A stretch of 64,000 nt of DNA from Crossaster papposus (Eukaryota > Echinodermata > Asteroidea > Velatida > Solasteridae). A program made the translations under genes and the position numbers. The notes under the pieces were generated by a model. That model was given only the letters and a program-made list of their open reading frames with translations. It had not been told where the DNA came from and ran no database searches. Within the stretch, counting starts at the first letter, position 1. Each line of letters opens with the position of its first letter. Below, in pieces: positions 50,201-60,500 of this stretch. Location: positions 620,001 to 684,000 of the forward strand of contig JBAIAA010000254.1 of NCBI GenBank assembly GCA_037893245.1. Reading direction: 5' to 3'.

Positions 50201-51319
50201 CCAAAACGTGAATCCTAACACAACGTTTCACAGAAGTTTGTAGCTAAACACTAGTCAACCAACGATGAAAATGCTCCTCCAAAACGAGGATAAATAACGG
50301 TGGAATGTTCACTGTTCCACAGTTATAATCAGTAACGAAAATCCTGGTGAAAACTCGACGAAAAAGTGATAGAGAAGTAACGGTGGTCGCCACACGACGT
50401 GAACAACTACAATAAGAGAAGAAAAACGTGGTGTACGTACTGCGCACGTGTGTCGATCACGCTATTAACACGAAAGTATACATCGATACACGAAAGTATA
50501 CATGCATTGTATACACGAAAGTATACAATTATGCGGCGCGCTGTATGTGTATGGCGCGCCACGAGGGGTATACAACCAGTACATAAAAATCAGCAATCTG
50601 ATTGTGTCACCACAGTGGCTGTTTATATAATGCGCTTTCCTACTCCTACTCATGAGGAGCGAAGTCGGGACGCCAAACGAAGTAGGGACCTATTATCACA
50701 TAGAAAAGAGTACATGTAAACAAAGCATGATTCCATTAGGTCTATTATTCCTATTTATGGTAATGAAACCAAGGATCACCCGAAAGGCTCTGTATAGCTC
50801 GCAAGCCCGAAGAAACATGTAGAGAGAATCAAAGAAGACAATGAGAAAGAGGTACGGTTTTAGAGGTGGGATTAAAAAACAAAAACAAAAATGCCACCCT
50901 TGCATATTAATCACGTGTGTTTTCCCTAGGATATTCTTCTCACGGGAAAACACACGGAATTGGCATGAACTGAAAACCCAATCCACTTTGGCCCAGGCAG
51001 GATTCGAACCCGGGTCGTAGTGGTGGAAGGTGAGGGAAAAACAGCTCTCCCAACCTAAATCCCCCAATGCCAACCTGAATACCACCTGTGCCAACCTGAA
51101 TACCTTCAATTGACTCTCCCGTTTTACTGATCCTCCGATCAACTCGATCATCTACAGGAAATAGTCGTGACCGTGAAGGAGACCGATATGTACAAGCTCA
51201 GTGACACCGCCGAGGACAAGCCGGGAGAGTTCTTCTCCCAGGTCGTCACCGACGATTTGCCCCCGCCGCCTTACGCTGCTACAGGCCTGGACCAGACAGA
51301 GTTCAACACCTGGCTGTAG
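38221..51319 (+). CDS. SLC5A8-like: Sodium-coupled monocarboxylate transporter SMCT-a, 15 exons, 644 aa
   Basis: Rebuilt by following homology to SLC5A8 through GT-AG junctions. Exons: 38221-38571, 38723-38788, 39049-39100, 39443-39510, 39692-39846, 40465-40605, 41364-41493, 41914-42002, 42403-42515, 43153-43220, 43881-43967, 44253-44470, 45470-45570, 45971-46104, 51158-51319; the sum is 1935 nt and reads through without a stop. The family is a plasma-membrane Na+-coupled carrier of lactate, pyruvate, butyrate and nicotinate with a 13-helix LeuT-type fold. Visible marks: [16 protein letters not shown] in exon 1 (first core helix), [13 protein letters not shown] opening exon 5 (symporter signature), NQAQVQRYL in exon 6, [14 protein letters not shown] in exon 9, GIGAQFYPP in exon 12, then a loop with N-glycosylation sites NVT and NYT. 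The cytosolic tail carries PPPPY and ends TWL. Human SLC5A8 has 610 aa. Exact substrates cannot be read from sequence, and SLC5A12 or SLC5A6 affinity is not excluded. Confidence 0.93.
39197..39312 (+). repeat. 58-bp tandem duplication in SMCT-a intron 3
   Basis: ATTGTGCAGGAAGTGAGAGC... occurs at 39197-39254 and 39255-39312 with two or three differences. Confidence 0.85.
40620..40734. mobile_element. Tiny foldback element, copy 2 (115 bp), SMCT-a intron 6
   Basis: Starts GCCCAAACCCCAGC and ends GCTGGGGTTTGGAAAACGGCC, the same ends as the element at 22303, beginning 15 bp after the exon 6 donor. Confidence 0.5.
41165..41330 (-). mobile_element. Diverged relative of the CAGGG hAT-like MITE, SMCT-a intron 6
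   Basis: Shares the segment tcctttgtcattgttcatcc and the GTGACTAGACT / ACTCGATTACAACTC termini with the 51542 element; borders are unclear. Confidence 0.4.
42725..42812 (+). pseudogene. tRNA-like sequence in SMCT-a intron 9
   Basis: A-box region GCGGTCGAGTGGCGAGACG and B box GGGGTTCGAGTCCCAC. Spacing suggests a Leu/Ser-type ancestor; probably a SINE head. Confidence 0.4.
43279..43605 (+). repeat. Minisatellite of ~23-bp units in SMCT-a intron 10
   Basis: About 14 units of the form AGACCTGGCAAGCGTAAGGCTTC. The first three read AGCCCTGGCCTAGCATAAGACTTC or close to it; the middle units are nearly identical. The array begins some 60 bp after exon 10 and ends about 275 bp before exon 11. Confidence 0.9.
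46451..47247. mobile_element. Harbinger-like DNA transposon relic in SMCT-a intron 14 (797 bp)
   Basis: Long inverted ends: GGGCCGATATTCATAAAAGC at the left and its near complement at the right, with TTA a few bases outside each end. Subterminal CTAAGC/TTGGCTGCTAAG motifs are repeated several times. On the minus strand at 46961-46773 a short frame includes [18 protein letters not shown], resembling the Myb/SANT-like DNA-binding protein that Harbinger elements carry as a second gene; it stops soon after. Family assignment is inferred from the TTA flanks and this frame. Confidence 0.5.
49499..49884 (-). mobile_element. Foldback MITE family, reverse copy inside SMCT-a intron 14
   Basis: Reverse copy with both inverted ends (GAAGGTAGGATACACC ... 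GAATCCTACCTTC) and the GCGATCGC centre. The borders are GAA/TTC instead of TTAA, which leaves open whether TTAA is a target duplication or part of the terminal repeat. Confidence 0.65.
50770..51060 (-). mobile_element. tRNA-derived SINE, family 2, SMCT-a intron 14
   Basis: Minus strand: B box GGGTTCGAATCCTGCC followed by GGATTGGGTTTTCAGTTC, a body with CATTGTCTTC, and the end AGCCTTTCGGGTGATCCTTGG. Related copies at 52085 and 60455. It ends about 100 bp before the last SMCT-a exon. Confidence 0.6.
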
Positions 51320-51541
51320 CCTAAACGAAGGAAATTTCGTTTTCGGATTTGTATAAACTTTTACTCAGAGTGGCAGACTCGTGCACTGGCTCTGTTTCGT
51401 CGGTTGTCATGATGATGGTTGTGGTTTGTTTTATATTTGCCTTTTTTTTTGGCTGATGCTTTTAGAACGGTAGATATGTGCCTATACCGGATTGTGCCTA
51501 TAGTGATACAAGCATGGAGTTTAGCACACAGTCGGAGTATG

Positions 51542-51774
51542 CAGGGTTGTAGTCGAGTCCCTGCAAGTCTGTTCACAAGTCCTTCTGTGAAGCCAGTCAC
51601 AAGTCCATTCATAAAGGCAGTCACAAGTAACTGGATGAACAATGGCAAAGGAATGCTTTGTCAAAGCTGATTTGAATAGCTTGTGATTTGAATTGGAACT
51701 GAAAGACTTGTGATGGACTTGCAGGTACTTACAGGGACTTGCAGGGACTTGTGATAGACTCGACTACATCCCTG
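51542..51774 (+). mobile_element. hAT-like foldback MITE in the SMCT-a 3' region (233 bp)
   Basis: Inverted ends CAGGGTTGTAGTCGAGTC and its near-perfect complement, flanked by the perfect 8-bp duplication GGAGTATG (51534-51541 and 51775-51782). CAGGG-type ends with 8-bp duplications are typical of hAT. It starts 222 bp after the SMCT-a stop. Diverged relatives lie at about 41165-41330 and 62770-62960. Confidence 0.8.
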
Positions 51775-52084
51775 GGAGTATGTCACGAAATATATCTGAA
51801 TATATGACCATCACAAATATAGCAATTTTCAAAAATTTCAGAATGGCTATTTGCGATGGCCCTATATCCAAAAATCGTTCTCGTGATATACTCTGTGTGC
51901 CAAACTTTATGATTGTATCATCAAAGGGCACAATTCCCCCAAATATTTCCTAGATTTGCCTTACTATTTAGCTATTTTACATTCGGTACATTTTGTTTAT
52001 ACTCTCGCTTATGTTTTTTTGAATATGATGATTGCAGTTTTGTAGCTATTTTTATATTTTTGTTATAGTGATTTGTTGTAATAA

Positions 52085-52275
52085 AACCAACGATCCCTTA
52101 AAAGCGCTCCAGCCACTGTAGCTTGCAAGCCTGGAATAACCTGTAGAGTGAAGACAATGAGAAAAAGGTACAATTTTAGAGGTGGGAGAAAAAACCCAGA
52201 AGAATATCATGGGGAAAACCCATGGAATCAAGCAGGGACTGAAAACCCAATCCAATTTGATGTTCCGCGGGCCAA
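52085..52275 (-). mobile_element. SINE family 2, 5'-truncated copy in the SMCT-a 3' region
   Basis: Contains AAATTGGATTGGGTTTTCAG, CATTGTCTTCACTCTACAGG and the AGGGATCGTTGG end of family 2 on the minus strand, but lacks the tRNA-like head. Confidence 0.55.
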
Positions 52276-52711
52276 CATTTTTAGATATAGTAGATGGCAA
52301 TTAAACACCTAACAAAGGAAGCACCGTGTATTAACAATGAAAATCCATTGTTGTTTGGCACTAAATCCATTGTTACTTGTTCAGTGTGAGATGGTGTCCC
52401 ACGTTTAGTGCAGAATGAAAAATTGACACATTTCCTAAATGCTGTTTTTATGATGAAAGTCTTGGTTTTTAATTTTCCCCATTAAACAAATATTCCCGAT
52501 AGATGTCGGTTTTTGTATGTAAATAAACATTTATATTTGACATTGTTTTAGTTTATTTAGTTTCAATTTATGTTTAGGGCCTACATTATTATTTCGTAGA
52601 ATGGTCAGCGACAACAGAATATCTGTGTTAGTGTTAGATTGTTAGTGAATGTTTTGTAATGGACTATAATTAAATCTTTGTAAATGTCCTCATCTGGAAA
52701 TTAATTGCCAA

Positions 52712-52717
52712 AATAAA
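52712..52717 (+). terminator. Candidate poly(A) signal of SMCT-a
   Basis: AATAAA about 1.4 kb after the SMCT-a stop codon. The implied 3' UTR (51320 to about 52740) contains a hAT-like foldback element and a SINE piece. Signals further downstream are possible. Confidence 0.35.
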
Positions 52718-53275
52718 AACCTGCAAATGTATTCCAGAAAACATCGATTCCGCTGAAGTAGACTAACGGTGGAAACAGGTAGGAGAACGTGCTATTAGCA
52801 TCAATACAATAATCTGCGTTTCTAACCTTTGACCAACGTTTACATTTACATTTTTTTATAAGGCCTAATATAAACTTAATTTTTTATTGTAGAGTATGCC
52901 TTTTCCGTTTTTTAAACTGCGTTTACAGTATACTTGTTTGAAAAAGTACAATAACATGAAATAAAAGAACACTCAGGACTGCGATTCAAAAGTACGTGGA
53001 GTGTTTCTTCAGAATTAAACAAATGTTGTGCCGTCACTGCTGTATGCGAATGTATTGTACTTGGCCTTGTATTTTATGGTGGGGAATTTATGCCGAGTAG
53101 AAAGGACGAAAAGGTAGCGATTCTTTTATTCAAATTGCCTGGGACTCATGTTTTGGAGTACAAGAATCTCCATCTTTTAAATCGAGTTTCTTTGACTTAT
53201 AACTTTTCTCAAATAGTGCCTCTATCATGGGTGCGTTTATGAGTAGATTCATGCAATCACAAACTATCTAAGTCT

Positions 53276-53293
53276 GGGGGGGGGGGGGGGGGG
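53276..53293 (+). repeat. Run of 18 G residues
   Basis: Homopolymer in the spacer between SMCT-a and SMCT-b. Confidence 0.9.
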
Positions 53294-54544
53294 AATCTAC
53301 TCGCCAAAGATGACGTGGTCAAAAACACAAGGTAATGTGTTTAAAAACGGTTATAAAGTGGTTTATAGAATTTAAGTACAAATCAAGGGTCTGTGTTCTG
53401 CCTTAAATCGTTCTGTGTATGCAAACAAAAACTACATTATTTTATTGAATTGCTGCTTTCTTCGCTGAGAAAGTCAAGGTTGAAGGTTAGTCGTCTGATT
53501 GTCATTCTGTGATAAACATGGCAATACATACGTTGTTATCTGCTTGTGTTCCAAACTCGATAGCGATTTTTTGGGGTAATATGTACAAGATCAAATAAAA
53601 TGTTTACACCCCTGAATACTTAAATTGCCAGATTACTAGCATTCATTAAGGATGCATCTACAATTACTTCTAAGAGCGCAGCTTCTTAAAGTATAGCTGG
53701 CGCAGCTCGTCTTGCATCCGTCAAGCGTGCCTGAATTTTCTTCAAGTGCACATGTGATAGCCTAATTATCAAAGAGACTATAGTCACGGGAGAGGGTTCA
53801 ACCAATAATGGCGAAAAGGAGTCAGATTTGAGTCTGATTTTCCAGTGTATATAAATAATCTTTGCCTATTTCGAAAACCTTTAACATTCTCCACTTTGGT
53901 AATTGATCTGCAAATCGTTCAGTTCTTTTTATTACACAAGGTATACATTTAATTACCTTTTGGACTTTATAAATCTGGTTCTGAGCCTGCCGTGCGTACA
54001 TATATCTCAAACACCCTGCACAAACTATAAACTCTAATGTCATTCTAGTCTGAACTTTGGGACACGATCTGTTTGCTTCGTTTGTGTATACACTTCAAAG
54101 AGTCCAAAAGTCTGTAGATAATCTATTAGTTGGCAATAACCTCTGCCTTTTTTCAGGATCGGCCCGTGGCAAGTCGTAGGCAGGGATTATTGTTTTACCT
54201 CAAACCATATACCAATCGAAGCTCGTCAAATTGCTTACCACGCCCGTTGTCAAATTTTGAAAGGGGGTATTTGGATTATATACAAAGTTGATTTGAAGTT
54301 TTTAAATAAACACAGTTTGTTTTGTAAATGCTAATCCGTCACTTGGGTAACACCGAAGTTTGTAGAGCGTCGTCACATAGTCCTATACTCGCATGCAGAC
54401 GTGTACCGACCGGTTTGCACCAACATACTTTGTCCAAGCTAGTACCACATAACTCCTGTCCCCAACCTTCAAAGTCATCGTCTCAGAGCGACAGTCTAAA
54501 TACAGCATCTGATCTGGAAGTTTACAGCGCGTGTTTAAGAAAAC

Positions 54545-57500
54545 ATGGCTGACGAGGAGAGGCGAGTCTTCCAGGTCTGGGATTACGTGGTCTTCGGTCT
54601 GATGCTCTCTGTATCGATCTTCATTGGTTTATACTACGGCTGCACGGGCGGTAAACAGAAGACGACCAAAGAGTTCCTCCTGGCGGACCGGAGCATGCAC
54701 CCCATCCCCGTGGCCATGTCGCTGGTAGCTAGCTTCATCTCCGCCATCACCGTGCTAGGAACACCTGCCGAGACGTACATCTACGGCACCATGTTCTGGT
54801 GGTTCGGGGTCGCTTACATCTTGACCGGTATTGCTGTGACGAGATTGTTCCTGCCCGTGTTCTATCGGCTGGGAGTGACAAGTGCCAACGAGGTATACTT
54901 TTAAATTCTATCGACCCGCCTATAACTCCCGCAATCCAAATTTGGTATGGAGATGTTCAAGAGCTCATATTATTAATAGCGACGATGCTGACGAGAATAT
55001 GATGACAAACACCATGAAGCAATGATAATGGACATCGCAAAAATATCAGGTCAATGGCGATCGTTATACACTTTGGTCACAATATGGTACACAACTTTCT
55101 AATGCTTTGAGTGGAGTAGTAAAACTCTAGCCTCCCGAGATGATCAATGGACATTATTATATTTTCCCGAGGCAAAATTAAAGGAGTGCTCCATGGATCA
55201 CAGAATCCGTGGGTGATTATTATAGACTACATAATGATACAGTATATAGTGACTGTCATGACGACAATCACAAGGACAGTGTCATTATAATGACGATATT
55301 GATAACACAGTTCGAGAATAATAAAGAATGACAACGCAAAAAAAAAACTATTCGATTTACTCTCAACTTGCAGTATCTGGAAAAGCGTTTCAACAAGGTG
55401 GTTCGTGTTGCGGGGACGCTGACTTATTTCCTTCAAATGGTAACCAACCTTCTTCTTGTTTACGGCTATCGTTTATATTTTTAGTGGTTAACCCTAGAAC
55501 GTTATTGGTTAACCCCGACATTTTTATAAAGAAACAGCCAAAATTCGCATCTTTAGTATACAATATTTGCCAGTTTTAAAGACTTAAATAATACTAGCCT
55601 AAGTGAAAATGTCAAGTTTTCCTTGGCCATTATTTTTCGGGTTTGGCTTAGCACGTTAGTATACAATATTTGCCAGTTTTGAAGACTTAAATAAAAGCCT
55701 ATAAGTGAAAATATCAAGTTTTCCTTGGCCATTTTCGGGTTTGGCTTAGCACGTTGTTATGTCTTAATTATTTGTTTTCTAACTTTTGTATGTAGGTCCT
55801 GTACATGGGTATTGTTATATATGCTCCAGCACTGGCATTCAACGCAGGTATGGTCGGATTTTTCACCACTGCTTAAATATTGACATATTAAATGTTAGAA
55901 TCTGATTGTTTACAATAATGTTGTTGGGGGGAGTGGGTACAACTTATCCTATACTTGCTATGTTTGCTTCCAGCCGATGATTCAAATTCATTTATTTCAA
56001 GCTTTTAACAATTTTGTGTGTATGCAGTGACCGGAATAAGCCTGTGGGGGTGCGTTGTTGCTATTGGTGTGGCCTGCACATTTTATACAACAGTCGTAAG
56101 TTTCATACTTTTTTCTTTTCCTGTTGGCATAGGCCAGAACCGAGGCAAACCTTTTTCTGTGAGACATTTCAAATCACACATTTGAAACATGGTACCTTTC
56201 TGCGTGCCTACGGGAAATGAAAGGAATAACTGGGTTTTTATGAAACCTCTATATACAGGGTGGCATGAAGGCGGTTCTTTGGACCGACGTCTTCCAAATG
56301 TGCGTCATGATTGCCGGCTTTTTAGCCATCATCATAGAGGGGTCTCTGCGTCTGGGCGGCTTTAAGCAAGTCTGGAAGATCGCTGAAGAAGGGCACAGGA
56401 TAGAGTTCTTGAAGTAGGTCCAATACCTTTGTGGTTGTTATTTAAGTATGTATTGATTTTATGTTTACTTTGTTAGCCCCAACAGTTTTATGGGCTAGCC
56501 CTAAAAGCTCATGATAGGCTAGCTGAGAGGTTGGACTTCTCGGTGTTTGATAGGTTACTGGATAGCTGAAGGTTGTTTCCTCTGCTAGCTGGCATATTTG
56601 CCTTCTGGTCTATACCAGACTGGCTTGGTTATCTGATTCATGGGCTTTCTATTATATTATGGCAGGATGAAAGGCCTTCTTGCCTTTTCTTAGTTTGTCA
56701 ATTGTATAATTCCTGGTTTTCCTACCTTCACAGTTTTCTGCCGGATCCCTCTATTAGACACACCTTTTGGTCGATCGTGGTCGGTGGGTGCTTCACGTGG
56801 ACAGCAACTTACGGTGTTAATCAGTCGCAGGTCCAGAGATACCTGACCGTAGGAAGCGTAAAAAGTGCCAAAATGTGAGTCAAAAAGTCACTTGCTTTTT
56901 TAAGGAAAGTGATATTAGTGTATCATGCAGGATGCGCCACTTTGGGTGCACCATTAAGAGGTGGTATGGATGGCTAGTGCGTACTGAGCGCTAGCCTCTC
57001 AGCATTGCGGCTTGGGTTCGATTCCCGGTTTAGATCATAATGAGTTGTTCGTTGATTCTCTCCTAAGCCACAATAATTTCTTTCCTCCGGGCTCTCTTGT
57101 TTTCCTCCATCCTACAAAAATGCTACACTTTCAATCTCTGGTTGTTGTGTTCCCTGGTCAGACATAATGTTTGGCGGCAGCCTATGGCGCCTGTGCACTC
57201 GTCCACATTAACCGCGTCCTTTGTAATGGTAGGCACGTCATCCGGTCAACGTGGATGGTCGAACCATGGTCGAACATTAATACTGGCGTGTGAAACTGTA
57301 TTACGGTATTTGTCACTATTTTGGTGGTAAGAAAACATCCATAACCGCGACCAAGGTTTGTAGCGAGACAAAGTATAGTCAAAGAAAAACGAATAATAAT
57401 CCACGGTGCAAAAGGCAGCATCGAAAAACAGAATGGAAAAGTGGCATCTAACACTAACACTAGTAGTAGTAACATCAATTAACGTTAACGGGCGACTTTT

Positions 57501-60500
57501 GAGAGATACTGGTTAAACATTTCCATACAGAGTATTGACACAACATACATTTTGAACAACACACTTACGAATAGATCCGTGGTTTGCGGTACAGCTGCAT
57601 GGATACGCGGGAAGCACACGGCCATTCACGTTGACGTTGACCGAAGATCGTGTTTACAAGCCCGGGTCGCCCCAGGCAAAAATCACGCTGCAACCAAATC
57701 ATCGGCAAGGAGTGCAATATGGATGGTACCCCGAAGTACACGGTTATTTATTGGCACACGTGCGGAAAGGAGCCCTGCTGATTTCTATGAACCTCGTGCG
57801 CTCGGGACGAAATAAAAAAGTGTTAACTGCATGTGTACCCCTAAAAACCCACTTAGACCAGAAAGTAATACCTATGACGATTTCAGGAAAATCAAATGGG
57901 ACAAATCCTTGAAAACAAAATGAGAAAATGGCAAAACTGTTTGAACCCCTGTACATTTCAAAGGGCCGATTTCGCTTCTTGTCACCCGGCCTATTTATGC
58001 GCATGCATGAATTTAAATTTATTAGGAAACTGGTCTATTCAGCTTCTTAGCTGCGAGTAAAAGTATAAATTAGCCCCCAAATTATTAATAATTATGTTGA
58101 ATTCCTTCAAACTTCAGCGCTCTGTATCTTGCTACCATCGGCATGGTATTCGTGGTGTCTTGTGCCTGCTTGTCCGGGGTGGTGATGTATGCCTACTACG
58201 CCAACCAGCGTTGCGATCCGTTCACATCCAATCAAGTCACCCAAACCGATCAGGTATTTATTTTTGGTTTCAATGTAGCATGATCAAAATGTGACGGTGA
58301 TTTTAATGCCAAGATCCAGTACTTGTATTTTGATGCCAAGATCCTGATCCATTTTGATCGGGAAGGTTGGTTTCTGCTTTTTCTAGGCATGGTTAGGGCT
58401 AGCTGGGCTTGTTTGGGCTGGGCTGGGTCAGGTTGGGTTCGGTTGGGTTGAGTTGGGTTAAGGTTGGGTTGAGTTTACTTTGGCTCGGGTTGGTAGAGTG
58501 AGGTTGGGTTCAAATGGGACGGTTTGGGTTATTGCCTTGCCTTGGATTGGCTTGGGTATGGCGTGGGATATGGTTGGTAGAGTTGCGTGGGTGTGAATAA
58601 TTTCGTTGAGCCGAGTTTGGCTAAATTGGCAATATCAAAATATTTGACTTCATGTTGATCATTTCCTTTCTTATTTAGCTAATACCCTTCTTCGTGATGG
58701 ACCTGTTTGGAGGTTTGCCAGGTCTGCCCGGGCTGTTTACATCCTCCGTCTTCAGTGCAGCCTTAAGGTAAGACCACCTTCTTTCTCTTCTCTGGAAGAT
58801 GGCATATCTTATTGTCTGTTTGATAATGATCACAAGTTCTGTTTCTTTGAATTTGCGACGGGTTTTTTTCAGCACTGTTTCTTCAGGACTTAACTCGCTG
58901 GCAGCGGTGACGGCTGAGGACCTCGTCAGACCGTGCTTCAAAAAGATGGAGGAGGAGCGATACACACTTGTGACAAAAGGAATAGGTTAGTACTCCTTTC
59001 ACTTCTTGATACCACGGAGCAGGTTCAAACAAGGCTATTCCAAGCCAAACTGCTAAATAAAAAAAATCAGGTCAAAAATTAACACCAACGGGAGAATTAG
59101 GTCATATTCTATTTTAGAAGTTCGCCACTTGAAATGACTGGACTATACCAATAATACGGAGTCAATCAAGGGTTGTCAAAGCTACACATCAACACTTCAA
59201 TTTGAACTTACAATGTAGGCTTTAACTTTTATCTTGCACTGATTTTGTTCTTCAACAGCTATGGGGTTCGGAGTGCTGAGTATGCTGGTTGCGTACATCG
59301 TGTCCCTCCTAAATAAAGGCATCCTCCAGGTATATGTGGCACGGATTTACAGCCTCTATCATTTTAGGGGATAGAGACAATTAAAGGCGGATCCTTCGGT
59401 AATCTAAGTCCGGTGCTATATTTGCCCGTGGATCTGTTAATTCTGCTGACGGTAATTGTTTTTTAATCATATTGCAGTTGGCCTTGAGTCTTTTCGGCAT
59501 GACTGGCGGACCTCTGATGGGAATCTTCAGCTTAGGAATGTTCTTTCCCTGGGCTAACTCCAAGGTAGGCCTTGTCATTTCATGTCCACAGGGAGTTCTG
59601 CAATCAGGCATTATCAAGTCACAAATTAAAAAGCATTAAAGCGTCATTGGTATTATTGTAAAATCACCATTGCCCTTGTCACAATACTGACTTCTTGTCA
59701 CAAACACCGACATTGTCCTCTTTGTCAGCAAATCCTTAAAACATTCGTCATCCCTCCGCCATCCTCAAGGTCCAAGGGTAACAATTCTTGTCCCTTCCCC
59801 GTGCAGGGTGCCTTAACCGGACTCATCTGTGGGCTGACGATGTCATTCTGGATAGGTATCGGAGCTCAGATCTACCCGCCCCATATCCCCCAGCCACCGC
59901 TGCTTGTCGATGGCTGCTTCGACTCTCCGAACGATACAACGTCCAACTACTCTACGGGATTCACGGACGCGGTAGACGTGACAACGCTTTTGCCTACCGA
60001 GGAACCAATGTAATGTTATCAATACCAGAAACAAAATCCTGTCTGATTTTTTTTCTCCATTTGGGCTCCTGCAACTCAATTCCGTTTTTTTATGAAATAA
60101 ATTTCCCTAGGAAGGCCACATTATCATCGTAAGCCTTTCTGAAGTACTAAATCAGTCATTTTGGAGCATTAAAGTGATACAAGGATGTCATGTAATTGCA
60201 TTTTGTGCTTCTGGCTCAAGGGTGGTATTTATTTTTGGAATGATTTTGACAAGTGAAAGTATGGGAATTCATTGCGGTGAAAAAAAACGATGCCCCAATT
60301 AAGGTACTGTCTATTTTGTTATTTCTTAAAGACCAAGTCTGCATGCCTTGTACACTCTGTCGTACTCGTGGTACAGCTGCGTCTCCTGGCTGATCACCGT
60401 CTTCGTGGGCCTACTCGTCAGCTTCTTAACAGGTGAATGGATCGGTTTCGTTTGGGGGTTGTCAGGTTGGCGTAGCGGTTCCTTCCTCGCCTTCCACCGC

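Larger units (their letters stand above)
51320..54544. other. SMCT-a 3' region and spacer before SMCT-b
   Basis: Holds the hAT-like MITE, the truncated SINE, the candidate poly(A) signal at 52712 and an 18-G run. No extra copy of the transporter first exon is present before SMCT-b, unlike the situation before SMCT-a. A TATA-like TATATACAAAG near 54278 could serve SMCT-b. Confidence 0.45.

Noticed and set aside
54328-54552. 74-codon frame overlapping the SMCT-b start
   Set aside because: Could be an upstream frame if the leader starts near 54305, but the leader may be spliced; not supportable.
57552-57912. Two overlapping ~90-codon frames in SMCT-b intron 6
   Set aside because: No recognised domain; intronic, GC-richer island that may be an old insertion, but borders are not visible.
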